Numbered from the stretch's first letter, positions 53,454-62,626 are shown. The stretch is DNA of 64,000 nt from Pantoea sp. AS-PWVM4 (GCF_000468095.1 NZ_ASZC01000007.1:124001-188000); one strand, 5' to 3'. Notes: generated from the letters alone by a model not told the origin. A program made the numbers and translations.

Positions 53454-54377
53454 ATGAAAACGACTATGGCAGGAACCATGAAAAACGTCATTAGCCCGGA
53501 AACCGGCCTGTTGCCGGAACCAACGGCCTGGCAGCGCCTGTGTCGCCGTGTCTTCGGTCATCACAGCATGACGCTGGGCGTGGTGATTCTTGGCACCATC
53601 GTTCTGCTGGCGTTGCTGGCTCCGTTAATCAGCCCACACGATCCCTTTGCGCAGGACGTCAGCAGACGCCTGGTGCCGCCGGTATGGTTTGAGAAAGGCG
53701 AATGGACGCACCTGCTGGGCACCGACAAACTCGGGCGCGACTATCTCAGCCGCCTGTTGTATGGCGCTCGGGTATCTCTGCTGATTGGTCTGGTATCGGT
53801 GATGATCTCAGCGCTGATCGGCGTCACGCTCGGTGTGCTGGCCGGTTACTTTGGTGGGCGGGTTGATGCGGTAGTCAGCTACCTGCTGACGGTGCGGCTG
53901 GCGATGCCGGTGATCCTGGTGGCGCTGGCGCTGGCCTCGCTGATTGGGGGTTCGGTCAAGGTGGTGATTATGCTGCTTGGCCTGCTGTTGTGGGATCGCT
54001 TTCTGATTGTCTCCCGTTCTGTCACCCGGCAACTGCGTGAGGCCGAATTCATCGCAGCAGCGCGAACGCTGGGCGCATCTTCGCTGTTTATCATGCTGCG
54101 CGAAATTCTGCCGAATCTGCTCGGACCGCTGACGGTGGTGGTGACGCTCGAAATTGCCCACGCCATTTTACTGGAAGCTACCCTGTCGTTTCTGGGGCTT
54201 GGCGTACAACCGCCCATGCCGTCCTGGGGGCTGATGGTCGCAGAAGGCAAGGCATATATGTTCTTTCAGCCCTGGGTGATTGTGATCCCCGGTGTGGCAC
54301 TGGCGTTGTTGGTATTGAGTATCAACCTGGTGGGTGATGGTCTGCGCGATATCACAGCACTCGACGGTCGCAACTAA
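53454..54377 (+). CDS. ABC transporter permease (DppC/OppC type)
   Basis: Second permease, 307 aa. The N-terminal segment before helix 1 and HLLGTDKLGRDYLSRLLYGARVSL are hallmarks of DppC/OppC. The EAA loop reads EFIAAARTLGASSLFIMLREILPNL. AAGGAA lies before ATG 53454, nine bases after the first permease gene. Confidence 0.92.
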   Translation: MKTTMAGTMKNVISPETGLLPEPTAWQRLCRRVFGHHSMTLGVVILGTIVLLALLAPLISPHDPFAQDVSRRLVPPVWFEKGEWTHLLGTDKLGRDYLSRLLYGARVSLLIGLVSVMISALIGVTLGVLAGYFGGRVDAVVSYLLTVRLAMPVILVALALASLIGGSVKVVIMLLGLLLWDRFLIVSRSVTRQLREAEFIAAARTLGASSLFIMLREILPNLLGPLTVVVTLEIAHAILLEATLSFLGLGVQPPMPSWGLMVAEGKAYMFFQPWVIVIPGVALALLVLSINLVGDGLRDITALDGRN

Positions 54378-54389
54378 GAGGGAAATGAC

Positions 54390-55385
54390 ATGAACCAGAC
54401 TGACGCACCTCTGCTTGAAGTGAAAAATCTGCGGGTGGATCTCCAGACGCCGCGTGGCACGCTGCATGCCGTGCGCGGCATCGATTTCAGCGTAAATCGT
54501 GGCGAAATGCTGTGCCTGGTGGGGGAATCCGGCTGTGGTAAATCCATGACCTCACTGGCGATGATGGATCTGCTGCCGCGCAATGCCCGACGCCAGGCCG
54601 ACAGCCTGCGCTTTAAGGGAAACGACCTGCTCGCACTTAGCCGCCGTGAACGAGCGGCGATGCGCGGCAACAGTATGTCGATGATATTCCAGGAACCGAT
54701 GACATCATTGAATCCATCCTGGACGCTCGGCGAACAGTTATGTGAAACCCTGCTGGCACATCGTAAGGTGTCGCGTGCGCAGGCGCGGGAACGCGCGGTG
54801 TACCTGATGGAGCGCGTCGGCATTCCGCAGGCGGCAGATCGACTGAAACAGTATCCGCACCAACTTTCTGGTGGCCTGCGGCAACGCATCATGATCGCGA
54901 TGTCGCTGATGTGTGAACCTGAACTGATCATTGCCGATGAACCGACCACCGCGTTGGATGTCACCATTCAGGCACAGATCCTGCGCTTGCTGCGCGAGTT
55001 GCAACAGGAAATGGGCATGGCGGTGATCTTCATTACCCACGATCTGGGCGTGGTGGCGCGTATCGCCGATCGCGTGGCGGTGATGTACGCCGGGCAGGTG
55101 GTGGAAACCGCTCCGGTCAATGAACTGTTCCGTCAGCCGCACCATCCGTATACCCGTGGGTTGCTGGAGTGTATTCCGGTTGCGGGCCGCACGCAGCCGG
55201 GGCAGCCTCTGCCTACCATTCCTGGCGTGGTGCCTAATCTTACCGGTCCTCAACAGGGTTGTGCGTTTCGCAACCGTTGTAGCCAGTGCCAGGAGGCATG
55301 TAACGAGAATCCGCCTTATCAACCGCTCAATGCACAGCATCAGGTGCGCTGCATTCGTCCTTTGACCATCAGGGAGGCGCTATGA
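54390..55385 (+). CDS. ABC transporter ATPase (DppD/OppD type)
   Basis: Cytoplasmic ATPase of 331 aa. Walker [15 protein letters not shown], signature LSGGLRQR, Walker [13 protein letters not shown] and the His switch ITHDLG are all intact. The C-terminal oligopeptide-ABC extension has cysteines ([15 protein letters not shown]) that in relatives hold a [4Fe-4S] cluster. It overlaps the next gene by four bases (ATGA). Confidence 0.93.
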   Translation: MNQTDAPLLEVKNLRVDLQTPRGTLHAVRGIDFSVNRGEMLCLVGESGCGKSMTSLAMMDLLPRNARRQADSLRFKGNDLLALSRRERAAMRGNSMSMIFQEPMTSLNPSWTLGEQLCETLLAHRKVSRAQARERAVYLMERVGIPQAADRLKQYPHQLSGGLRQRIMIAMSLMCEPELIIADEPTTALDVTIQAQILRLLRELQQEMGMAVIFITHDLGVVARIADRVAVMYAGQVVETAPVNELFRQPHHPYTRGLLECIPVAGRTQPGQPLPTIPGVVPNLTGPQQGCAFRNRCSQCQEACNENPPYQPLNAQHQVRCIRPLTIREAL

Positions 55386-56233
55386 GCAAGCTGACACGGC
55401 CACATATTGCCGGCAATGAGGATATCGCCCTGGAACTTTGCGCGCTGAGCCGGACTTTTCGCCTGAATCGCGGGTTGTTTAAGTCCCCTGCGGAGATCCG
55501 GGCGGTAGACAATGTCTCGCTGCGTATCCGGCGCGGGGAAACGCTGGGACTGGTGGGAGAATCCGGCTGCGGTAAAAGTACGCTGGCAAAAATGCTACTG
55601 GGTCTGCTGCCGCCCACCACTGGCAACGTACTGATTGAGGGACGCGAGGTTGATGCCGCCGATCGGCGTAAATTGAGTGCGCGTATTCAACCCATTTTTC
55701 AGGACCCCTGGTCTTCACTTAACCCGCGTCGCACCGTCTCAGATGTCGTTGAAGTGGCATTGCGGCTACACAACATTGGCACGCCGGATGAACGCAAAAA
55801 GCAGGTGCGGGAGATGCTGGATCTGGTCGGCATGCCTTCACGTACTCACAGCCAGTATCCGGGGCAACTTTCCGGTGGTCAGCGTCAACGCGTCGCCATT
55901 GCCCGTGCGCTGATCCTGCGTCCGGAGATTCTGATCTGTGATGAACCCACTTCGGCGCTGGATGTTTCGGTGCAGGCGCAGATCCTCAATCTGTTGCTGG
56001 CGCTGAAACAGGAGTTTTCCCTGACTTACCTGTTTATCAGCCACAACCTGTCGGTGGTGGAACATCTGGTTGATCATGTTGCGGTGATGCGCAAAGGCCA
56101 GATCGTGGAACAGGGAACGCGGGAACAGATTTTTAGCCAACCGCAACATCCCTACACCCGAGCGTTGTTGGCCTCGGTAATGACACCGGAACCGGGGCTC
56201 GGTATCCCGGAAATAGAAGGAATTGACGGATAA
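55382..56233 (+). CDS. ABC transporter ATPase (DppF/OppF type)
   Basis: Second ATPase, 283 aa. Walker [16 protein letters not shown]-loop PIFQDPWSSLNPR, signature LSGGQRQRVAIARAL, Walker B ILICDEPTSALD and switch FISHNLSVV are complete. The protein is shorter than OppF because the Cys-bearing C-terminal extension is missing. GGGAGG lies in the end of the preceding gene. Its stop overlaps the peptidase start as TAATG. Confidence 0.92.
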   Translation: MSKLTRPHIAGNEDIALELCALSRTFRLNRGLFKSPAEIRAVDNVSLRIRRGETLGLVGESGCGKSTLAKMLLGLLPPTTGNVLIEGREVDAADRRKLSARIQPIFQDPWSSLNPRRTVSDVVEVALRLHNIGTPDERKKQVREMLDLVGMPSRTHSQYPGQLSGGQRQRVAIARALILRPEILICDEPTSALDVSVQAQILNLLLALKQEFSLTYLFISHNLSVVEHLVDHVAVMRKGQIVEQGTREQIFSQPQHPYTRALLASVMTPEPGLGIPEIEGIDG

Positions 56234-57633
56234 TGACGATCACTCGTGAAGTCGTGCTACAGGCAGCGCTGGACCATTTTCACACCGGTGCCTTACGTGA
56301 AACGCTGGCGCGCCGGGTTAGCTACCGGACAGAGAGTCAGCATCCACAGCAGATGGCCTATCTCAATGAAGAGATGATCCCGTACCTCACCGCACTGGGG
56401 TTCAGTTGTCAGGTGGTGGCCAATCCTGAAGCAGGGAAAAGTCCTTTTCTGCTGGCGCGTCGTCTCGAAGCCGATGCGGCGTTTACCCTGCTGACTTATG
56501 GACACGGCGATGTGGTGCCGGGAGACGAAGAGAACTGGCGCAGCGGTCTTAATCCGTGGGAACTGAGTGTCGAGGGCAATCGCTGGTATGGGCGCGGGAC
56601 GGCCGATAATAAAGGCCAGCACAGCATCAACCTGGCCGCGCTGGCGTTAGTACTCAAGGCGCGTAACGGACGGCTGGGCTACAACGTCAAAATGATTCTG
56701 GAGATGGGGGAAGAGATCGGTTCACCGGGTCTGGAAACGGTTTGTCAGCAGTATCGTGACTGGCTGGCCGCCGATCTGTTTATCGCTTCAGATGGTCCAC
56801 GCGTGACAGCGTCACGTCCAACTCTATTCCTCGGCTCACGCGGCGTATTCAACTTTACCTTGCGGGTGACATTACGTGATGGCGCGCATCACTCCGGCAA
56901 CTGGGGCGGATTGCTCAGTAATCCGGGTATACGCCTGGCCCATGCAATTGCCAGTCTGGTGGATGACAATGGTCGCATCTTGCTTCCTGCGTTGTTGCCA
57001 CCACCGTTATCCGCCAGTATCCGTCATCATCTGAGCGACCTTGCGTTGGGAAATGCCCCTGGCGATCCGCAGATTGCCCCGCAGTGGGGAGAGCCGGGCT
57101 TAAGCGCGGCAGAAAAACTCTATGGCTGGAATACGCTGGAGACGCTGGCAATCACCAGCGGCAATCCCGAAAAACCGGCACATGCTATCCCACCAACCGC
57201 GCTGGCGCATTGCCATATGCGTTATGTTCCGGGCAGTGATGTGGACAACTTTGCCGACCATATTCGCCAGCATCTTGGCCAGCAGGGTTTTCACGATGTG
57301 GATGTGGTGGCGCCGGTAAACTGTTTCAAAGCCACGCGTATTGATCCTGACGATCTCTGGGTCGGCTGGAGTCTCGACTCAATTCGCCGTTCAATCGGCA
57401 AGGAAGCCGCAGTGCTGCCAAATTTTGGCGGTGGCTTACCGAATGCCTGCTTTCTTGATACGTTTGATGTGCCCACGTTGTGGCTACCCCACTCGTATCC
57501 GGCGTGTTCCCAGCATGCACCCGATGAGCATTTGCTCGCCGATGTGGCCTGCGAAGCGCTGCAAATCATGACTGGTTTGTATTGGGATCTGGCTGAGCAG
57601 GGCCGGGAGGTCATGCTCGATCGACAAGGCTGA
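56233..57633 (+). CDS. M20-family metallopeptidase / amidohydrolase
   Basis: Zn-dependent hydrolase of 466 aa from the ArgE/DapE/CPG2 group. Metal and catalytic motifs: LLTYGHGDVVPGDEENW (metal His and nearby Asp), YGRGTADNKGQHSIN (bridging Asp), LEMGEEIGSPGLE (base and metal Glu), and late PHSYPACSQHAPDEH (metal His). A dimerisation domain lies at about residues 200-330. Translation is coupled to the ATPase. It most likely cleaves the compound imported by the ABC system, an N-acyl or peptide-linked amino acid. Confidence 0.9.
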   Translation: MTITREVVLQAALDHFHTGALRETLARRVSYRTESQHPQQMAYLNEEMIPYLTALGFSCQVVANPEAGKSPFLLARRLEADAAFTLLTYGHGDVVPGDEENWRSGLNPWELSVEGNRWYGRGTADNKGQHSINLAALALVLKARNGRLGYNVKMILEMGEEIGSPGLETVCQQYRDWLAADLFIASDGPRVTASRPTLFLGSRGVFNFTLRVTLRDGAHHSGNWGGLLSNPGIRLAHAIASLVDDNGRILLPALLPPPLSASIRHHLSDLALGNAPGDPQIAPQWGEPGLSAAEKLYGWNTLETLAITSGNPEKPAHAIPPTALAHCHMRYVPGSDVDNFADHIRQHLGQQGFHDVDVVAPVNCFKATRIDPDDLWVGWSLDSIRRSIGKEAAVLPNFGGGLPNACFLDTFDVPTLWLPHSYPACSQHAPDEHLLADVACEALQIMTGLYWDLAEQGREVMLDRQG

Positions 57634-57648
57634 CATCAGGGAGGCCCT

Positions 57649-58581
57649 GTGCACAACACTGAGATTCGCTACTTTATGGCGGTTGCAACCACCGGCTCGA
57701 TCAGCGCCGCCAGCCAGCAACTGTTTGTCGCCATCTCCGCCATCAGTCGGCATATCCAGCGGCTGGAAACCCGGCTGGGGGTGACGTTATTTGAACGCAG
57801 TCCACGCGGGATGCAACTTAATGATGCCGGACATATTCTGGCAAACCATGTCCGTCGTAGCATGGCGGATATGGAGTTGGCCGTGGCTGAACTGCAAGGT
57901 ATTAAAGCCGTGGCTCAAACCACTATCCGGGTGGTGTGTACTGATGGGCTGGCGTTTAACTTGCTACCAAATCTGATGGCAAAGTTTCGCCGGCTCCATC
58001 CCCGCGTCAGTTTTATCCTCACGGTCGGCACCGGCAGGCAGGTGCCGGAACTGGTGCGCAATGGTGAGTGCGATCTGGCTATCCGTTTTATCCTCTCTCC
58101 TGAGTCCGGTGTGGAAGTGCTGGCGTCTTTTCCCTCCCCGGTACTGATTTTTATGAAGGACGATCATCCGTTAGCGGAACGGGATATTCAGCTGGCGGAC
58201 CTGAATGCCTGGCCCGTGGTGCTGCCAGACCAGTCAGCGACCATTCGCCAGCTTTTCGACCTCTCCTGCCGTATGAATAATGTCTTCATCGATCCCGTCT
58301 TCACCTGTAACCACTTTTCCACGCTGTACGAATTTGTCTGTCAAACTCCCGGCGCCATCAGCGTTAGCAGCCATTATTCGATAATGACGCGGGCGCGGCA
58401 GGATGGCCTGATCATCAAGACCATCAACCGCGACCAGTTGAGCCAGCGCAGCCTGCAATTGCAAAGTGAGATGGGAAAACCGCGCAGTGCGATGCTGGAT
58501 GCTTTTTTTGTTTTCCTGCGGGAAGAGTTACAGCAGCGGGATCAGCAGTGTCGGAAAGAGTTTGATTTGCAGTTTCGTTGA
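57649..58581 (+). CDS. LysR-family transcriptional regulator
   Basis: LysR-type regulator of 310 aa. The N-terminal helix-turn-helix is about residues 1-60 (IRYFMAVATTGSISAASQQLFVAISAISRHIQRLETRLGVTLFER), and the effector-binding domain is about 90-295. The start is GTG 57649 with GGGAGG upstream. Unusually for the family it is the last gene of the operon it probably controls rather than divergent from it. Ligand unknown; the cargo of the ABC system is the natural guess. Confidence 0.9.
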   Translation: MHNTEIRYFMAVATTGSISAASQQLFVAISAISRHIQRLETRLGVTLFERSPRGMQLNDAGHILANHVRRSMADMELAVAELQGIKAVAQTTIRVVCTDGLAFNLLPNLMAKFRRLHPRVSFILTVGTGRQVPELVRNGECDLAIRFILSPESGVEVLASFPSPVLIFMKDDHPLAERDIQLADLNAWPVVLPDQSATIRQLFDLSCRMNNVFIDPVFTCNHFSTLYEFVCQTPGAISVSSHYSIMTRARQDGLIIKTINRDQLSQRSLQLQSEMGKPRSAMLDAFFVFLREELQQRDQQCRKEFDLQFR

Positions 58582-58589
58582 GTCAGATC

Positions 58590-58619
58590 CGTCGCGGCGC
58601 GATTTATCGTGCCGCGACG
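58590..58619. repeat. Palindromic repeat between lysR and acdS
   Basis: CGTCGCGGC pairs with GCCGCGACG, and the inner CGAT pairs with ATCG, giving a 30-base hairpin with one mismatch. The core (GGCGCGATTTATCG) is shared with the repeat at 28608-28675. It sits between convergent genes and can serve as bidirectional terminator. Confidence 0.8.
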
Positions 58620-58638
58620 AATGAATTATCCCGAGGGA

Positions 58639-59655
58639 TTAACCGTTACGGAAGATATAGCTGTAAGCACTCAGGGCTGGCGCACCCCCCAGGTGGGCAT
58701 AGAGCACTTTCGAACCTTCCGGGAATTCGCCATTACGTACCATATCAATCATGCCCTGCATGGATTTGCCTTCATAAACCGGGTCGGTCAGTACCCCTTC
58801 GGTACGGGCGCACAGGCGAATCGCTTCCAGCGTGCCTTCGCTCGGTAAGCCGTATTCCGGGCCGCCGTAACGGGTATCCAGCACTACGTCCTCTTCGGTG
58901 ATTTCACGACCCAGTTCGACCAGATTAGCCGTATTCTGCGCAATACGCAGGATTTGGGCTTTGGTCTTCTCGGGTTTGGCTGAAGCATCAATACCAATGA
59001 CATTACGTGAACGGCCATCAGCGGCAAATCCCACCACCATGCCCGCCTGGGTACTGCCGGTGACCGAGCAGACTACGATGTAATCAAATTTAAAGCCCAG
59101 CTCTTTCTCCTGCTGACGAACCTCTTCGGCAAAGCCGACAAAGCCCAGACCGCCGTAGGGATGTTCTGAACATCCTGCCGGGATCGGGAACGGTTTGCCG
59201 CCATTTTCTGCCGCTTCTTCCATCGCCTGTTTCCAGCTTTCGCGGATCCCGATATCGAAACCGGCAGAATCAAGGCGCACATCGGCACCCATAATGCGTG
59301 ACAGCTCGATATTGCCAACGCGGTCATAGACGGCATCGGCATAGTTCACCCAGTTCTCCTGCACCAGAACACATTTCATCCCGAGATGTGCGGCCACAGC
59401 GGCAACCTGGCGCGTCTGGTTGGACTGCACGCCACCAATGGAAACCAGCGTGTCACAACCCTGCGCCAGTGCTTCCGGGATCAGATATTCCATTTTACGG
59501 GTTTTGTTGCCACCGAAGGCCAGACCGCTGTTGCAGTCCTCGCGCTTGGCGTAAAGTTCTACTTTACCGCCTAACTCCGCACTCAGACGTTTCAGTGGGG
59601 TAATCGGCGATGGACCAAAAGTCAGAGGATAACGGGGGAATTTTTCAAGATTCAT
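58639..59655 (-). CDS. acdS: 1-aminocyclopropane-1-carboxylate deaminase
   Basis: PLP enzyme of 338 aa that breaks down ACC, the plant ethylene precursor, to 2-oxobutyrate and ammonia. The residues that separate true ACC deaminase from D-cysteine desulfhydrase are all there: Lys51 (GGNKTRK), Tyr294 and Glu295 (DPVYEGKSM) and Leu322 (YAHLGGAP). [11 protein letters not shown] and [13 protein letters not shown] are family blocks. ATG 59655 follows GGAGAGAAGCT; ten further codons in frame upstream are outside the family. An inverted repeat about 65 bases upstream may bind an Lrp-type regulator. Together with nif it points to a plant-growth-promoting lifestyle. Confidence 0.95.
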   Translation of the reverse strand: MNLEKFPRYPLTFGPSPITPLKRLSAELGGKVELYAKREDCNSGLAFGGNKTRKMEYLIPEALAQGCDTLVSIGGVQSNQTRQVAAVAAHLGMKCVLVQENWVNYADAVYDRVGNIELSRIMGADVRLDSAGFDIGIRESWKQAMEEAAENGGKPFPIPAGCSEHPYGGLGFVGFAEEVRQQEKELGFKFDYIVVCSVTGSTQAGMVVGFAADGRSRNVIGIDASAKPEKTKAQILRIAQNTANLVELGREITEEDVVLDTRYGGPEYGLPSEGTLEAIRLCARTEGVLTDPVYEGKSMQGMIDMVRNGEFPEGSKVLYAHLGGAPALSAYSYIFRNG

Positions 59656-60031
59656 AGCTTCTCTCCGGGATAAATGAAGTCGCACGCCTTAAATTATGCT
59701 GCGCAGTTGATATTGGTTTGCGAAATAACAATATCGCATCGTGTTTGTTTTTCACATTTCGTTTTAATCACGTATTTTTTAATAAAAATCCATTCATATT
59801 TATGATCGCGACTGGAAGTTACATTTTTCAGCGTTATGACGAAATAAAATTAACATCGCTAATGGGTTGTCATCGACCTGCCTTTGGGTTTTTGATTAAA
59901 AATCATCAAGTTACCCTGATTTTGTTGCGCAAGGCTGACGTGATGCAGAACCCCTGAATCCATCATTGCCTTCTATTGAACGCACGCGGCTAACAATGCT
60001 ATTTCTTTGTCCATTCCCCCCCATATTAATA
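59656..60031. other. AT-rich divergent region between acdS and the EamA gene
   Basis: Low-GC region of about 375 bases with the acdS ribosome site at its left end and the operator candidate at 59709-59735. A Phe-rich plus-strand frame at 59718-59957 lacks a ribosome site and looks like chance. The EamA promoter must lie in its right half, but no element was assigned. Confidence 0.45.
59709..59735. promoter_or_regulatory. Inverted repeat upstream of acdS, regulator site candidate
   Basis: GATATTG (59709-59715) and CAATATC (59729-59735) are perfect 7-base inverted arms with a 13-base AT-rich spacer, a layout that suits Lrp/AcdR-type proteins. The centre is about 67 bases upstream of the acdS start codon. 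Confidence 0.5.
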
Positions 60032-60955
60032 ATGAATATTCACATGACTGAAAATTACCAATATGCGAGCGGTGCCCGCCAAGGGATGTTGAAAGGCATA
60101 ATTTTATTAGTCACTGCGATTATTTTATGGGGGTGTAACTGGCCGGTGATGAAAGCGGGTCTTTCACATATCACGCCACTGTGGTTTTCTACTTTGCGTT
60201 TTTCCTCCAGTGCGGCCGTCCTTTTTTTATTGCAGTTATCGACAGGACGGATACGTATTCCTGGTCGTCGGGAGTTGCCGGTGATATTCAGTGTCGGCCT
60301 GTTACAGATGATGGCGTTTACTGCGCTGGGGTGTATTGCGATGAATTATCTGCCCGCCGGAAAATCTGCCGTTTTGGCCTACACAACGCCATTGTGGGTT
60401 GTACCAGCTTCAGTATTTCTGTTTAAAGAAAAATTATCCTCGCTCCAGTTGTCCGGTGCGTTAATTGGCATTATTGGTATTGTGGTGTTATTTAATCCAA
60501 TAGCTCTCGACTGGCACGATCACGGGCAAATTATCGCCAACGGACTGTTGTTGCTGGCTTCTCTTTGCTGGGCTATCTGCATTTTGCATTTGCGCCATAC
60601 TGGCTCCCGACTCAATGCCTTTGAACTGGCACCGTGGCAAATGCTGCTCGCTACCCTGGTGCTACTGCCGCTGGCATGGGGGTTTGAGGGCAACTGGAGC
60701 GGCGATAACTCCCGCGAGCTGTTAGCAATCACCTTATTTGTGGGGCCGGTCGCCACGGCGTTCTGTTTTTGTGCGGTCAATGCCGCCAGTACGTGGTTAT
60801 CCGGCGTCACCCTTTCATCAATGATGTTGTTGGTGCCGATTACCGGCCTGCTGGTGTCGGTGCCTGCATTGCACGAAGAACTGACATTACCCCTGATGGC
60901 GGGCGCGTTGCTGATTGCTCTGGGTATTGCGTTACTGACGCGTAAAAAAGCATGA
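60032..60955 (+). CDS. EamA/DMT-superfamily transporter
   Basis: Inner-membrane drug/metabolite transporter of 307 aa with ten expected helices in two EamA repeats. The first repeat opens at ILLVTAIILWGCNWPVMKAGL; the second has NGLLLLASLCWAICILHLRH. Such proteins usually export amino acids or metabolites. The start is uncertain: ATG 60032 and 60044 both lack a clear ribosome site. It is divergent from acdS and convergent with an Lrp-type gene, so amino acid export under that regulator is plausible. Confidence 0.85.
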   Translation: MNIHMTENYQYASGARQGMLKGIILLVTAIILWGCNWPVMKAGLSHITPLWFSTLRFSSSAAVLFLLQLSTGRIRIPGRRELPVIFSVGLLQMMAFTALGCIAMNYLPAGKSAVLAYTTPLWVVPASVFLFKEKLSSLQLSGALIGIIGIVVLFNPIALDWHDHGQIIANGLLLLASLCWAICILHLRHTGSRLNAFELAPWQMLLATLVLLPLAWGFEGNWSGDNSRELLAITLFVGPVATAFCFCAVNAASTWLSGVTLSSMMLLVPITGLLVSVPALHEELTLPLMAGALLIALGIALLTRKKA

Positions 60956-60963
60956 GGACCGTT

Positions 60964-61461
60964 TTATAAAGGTATTTGTGTGGTAGAAAACACCTCACGC
61001 AAACCAATAAATGAACGGATCTGGCGTACACCGGGAAGAAATAATAATTGCTCGGCGTGGAGTTTATTAAAGCTCTGGTTATCTGCGGTGCGAATTAACA
61101 TAATGTAGTCGAACTCACCGCTGACCATATGGCATTCCATGCAGCCGCGTATTTTACCGGCTTCACCTTCGAAATCTTTAAAGGATTCAGGAGTGGAACG
61201 ATCAAGAACAATGCCAATCATCACCACCAGACCCGCATTTAATGTTTCCGGGTTGAGTAATGCAACAGTGCTTTTTATAAAACCGAGCTTTTTTAACCGT
61301 TCGACACGGCGCAGACAAGCGGGAGGGCTGAGGTTGATTTTCTCAGCCAGGGTGACATTAGCGATAGAGCTGTCGCGCTGTAAAATTCGGAGTATTGCCA
61401 TGTCAAAGCGGTCGAGTGTTTTATCACCATTTGTGATGTCCGGATTCTTCTTTTGCTCCAT
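60964..61461 (-). CDS. Lrp/AsnC-family regulator
   Basis: DNA-binding protein of 165 aa. The N-terminal helix-turn-helix is at about 15-65 (LDRFDMAILRILQRDSSIANVTLAEKINLSPPACLRRVERLKKLGFI), and the C-terminal RAM ligand domain follows (CHMVSGEFDYIMLIRTAD, LPGVRQIRSFIGLREV). ATG 61461 follows GGAGATC; earlier in-frame codons look untranslated. In many ACC-deaminase bacteria an Lrp-like AcdR sits next to acdS. This gene is two places away, so it may serve acdS, the EamA exporter, or both. Confidence 0.88.
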   Translation of the reverse strand: MEQKKNPDITNGDKTLDRFDMAILRILQRDSSIANVTLAEKINLSPPACLRRVERLKKLGFIKSTVALLNPETLNAGLVVMIGIVLDRSTPESFKDFEGEAGKIRGCMECHMVSGEFDYIMLIRTADNQSFNKLHAEQLLFLPGVRQIRSFIGLREVFSTTQIPL

Positions 61462-61614
61462 GATCTCCGCCTTGTATAATATGAATATCTTATTTTTGTC
61501 ATAGCCTGTTCTTATATTTTTGTTGGCTACGAGAATTGCTTGTTTGCATCCTTTCATTGGAATATAAAAAAATCAATCAGAATTAAATTAACTCCAGTAT
61601 TGATGAAGGTGACA

Positions 61615-61827
61615 ATGGCTTCGATTGACATTTATATCTCTGAACGCTTGCGACATTTGAGAAAAGCGCAGGGCTGGAGTTTGAGTGAAACAGAGAGAAT
61701 GACCGGGGTCAGCAAATCAATGCTCGGTCAGATCGAGCGAGGAGAATCGAGTCCGACGCTGGCGACTATCGAGAAGATATCCGCTGGATTTCAGCTGACG
61801 TTAAAAGATTTCCTGAATCTGTCTTAA
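61615..61827 (+). CDS. Short XRE-family regulator, HTH only (probably truncated XRE-cupin regulator)
   Basis: A 70-aa protein made almost wholly of an XRE helix-turn-helix: ISERLRHLRKAQGWSLSETERMTGVSKSMLGQIERGESSPTLATIEKI. This HTH is of the kind normally fused to a cupin domain in proteins of about 180 aa. Here the frame ends at LKDFLNLS, and no cupin remnant was recognised downstream. It may be a decayed gene or a stand-alone repressor. AAGGTGACA precedes ATG 61615. Confidence 0.7.
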   Translation: MASIDIYISERLRHLRKAQGWSLSETERMTGVSKSMLGQIERGESSPTLATIEKISAGFQLTLKDFLNLS

Positions 61828-61835
61828 CTCAGGAA
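61810..61835 (+). terminator. Hairpin overlapping the stop of the XRE gene
   Basis: TTCCTGA and TCAGGAA form a 7-bp stem across the stop codon. No T-run follows. Another small stem, AAAAAG-CCCCA-CTTTTT at 61920-61936, lies between this gene and the convergent antitoxin gene and could end either transcript. Confidence 0.35.
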
Positions 61836-61954
61836 CCTTGCGTACTCATGCTATGCCTTAGCTGTACGAGAAGGTCATGGTGCAAAAAGTCATGATACAT
61901 CACCTGGTTGAAGTGGATAAAAAGCCCCACTTTTTGATGCGGCATCTGTGGTTT

Positions 61955-62254
61955 TTACAGATTAAGCGCAATACGCTTACCATCTGGTAAGGTTACATCA
62001 AGCGCCAACTCACCACCCAGGGCAGCGACGTAACGTTTCAGAGTTGACAGTTTAGGGTCGTTATCAACCTTTTCAATCTTCACTATCGAAGGTTGGCTAA
62101 TACCCAGCGCGGCCGCAAGCTGAGTTTGTGATACTTCTAATTCTTCGCGCAGTTTCGCTAATGTGATTTCCTGCCGAATTTCAGCAGTTCTCGCAGCAAT
62201 GCGCGCCTGGCTTTCAGGTGAGCGTTTTTCGAGCAATTTTTTATACGTCGCCAT
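61955..62254 (-). CDS. XRE-family antitoxin (HigA-like)
   Basis: A 99-aa antitoxin. After a charged N-terminal helix (about 1-35) comes an XRE helix-turn-helix (LREELEVSQTQLAAALGISQPSIVKIEK) and a short C-terminal beta segment (GGELALDVTLPDGKRIAL). It is encoded after its toxin and overlaps it by 14 bases, the HigBA order. It should neutralise the toxin and repress the promoter through the inverted repeat at 62627-62669. Confidence 0.88.
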   Translation of the reverse strand: MATYKKLLEKRSPESQARIAARTAEIRQEITLAKLREELEVSQTQLAAALGISQPSIVKIEKVDNDPKLSTLKRYVAALGGELALDVTLPDGKRIALNL

Positions 62255-62618
62255 CTTCTTTTGCCTCTAGTGATTTCAGATGTGATGCGTACTCAGCATC
62301 TGCAATTTTAATCATTCGTTTGTAGAATAGTTTTTCGACCTGGCCCTTCTTATCACCGGCGCATAAGATAATGGCCTTACGTGTTGGATCGAACGCAAAG
62401 AACAAGCGGAACGGGTGTCCACCAACCTGTACTCGCAGTTCTTTCATATTGGTATAATTTGAGCCGTTAAGCTGGTCAACCTGTGGGCGCCCCAGGTTAG
62501 GACCGTCTTCCTCAAGAATGCCAAAGTGGGCTAAAATCTCTTCCTGCACATCGTCAGCTTGAGCCTCAAACCAGTTATCAAATAACGTCCGTGTGATGAT
62601 TTCCCAGGCCAATTCCAT
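62241..62618 (-). CDS. RelE/HigB-superfamily (Gp49-like) toxin
   Basis: Putative mRNA interferase of 125 aa. The Gp49 fold is suggested by GRPQVDQLNGSNYTNMKELRVQVGGHPFRLFFAFDP and the following AIILCAGDKKGQVEKLFYKRMIKIADAEYASHL. ATG 62618 has AGGAG five bases upstream; six further in-frame codons lie in the operator region. First gene of a leftward toxin-antitoxin pair with the antitoxin at 61955-62254. Confidence 0.88.
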   Translation of the reverse strand: MELAWEIITRTLFDNWFEAQADDVQEEILAHFGILEEDGPNLGRPQVDQLNGSNYTNMKELRVQVGGHPFRLFFAFDPTRKAIILCAGDKKGQVEKLFYKRMIKIADAEYASHLKSLEAKEDGDV

Positions 62619-62626
62619 CAATCTCC

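Noticed and set aside
59718-59957. Plus-strand frame of 79 codons upstream of the EamA gene
   Set aside because: Phe-rich, low-complexity translation of an AT-rich promoter region without ribosome site.
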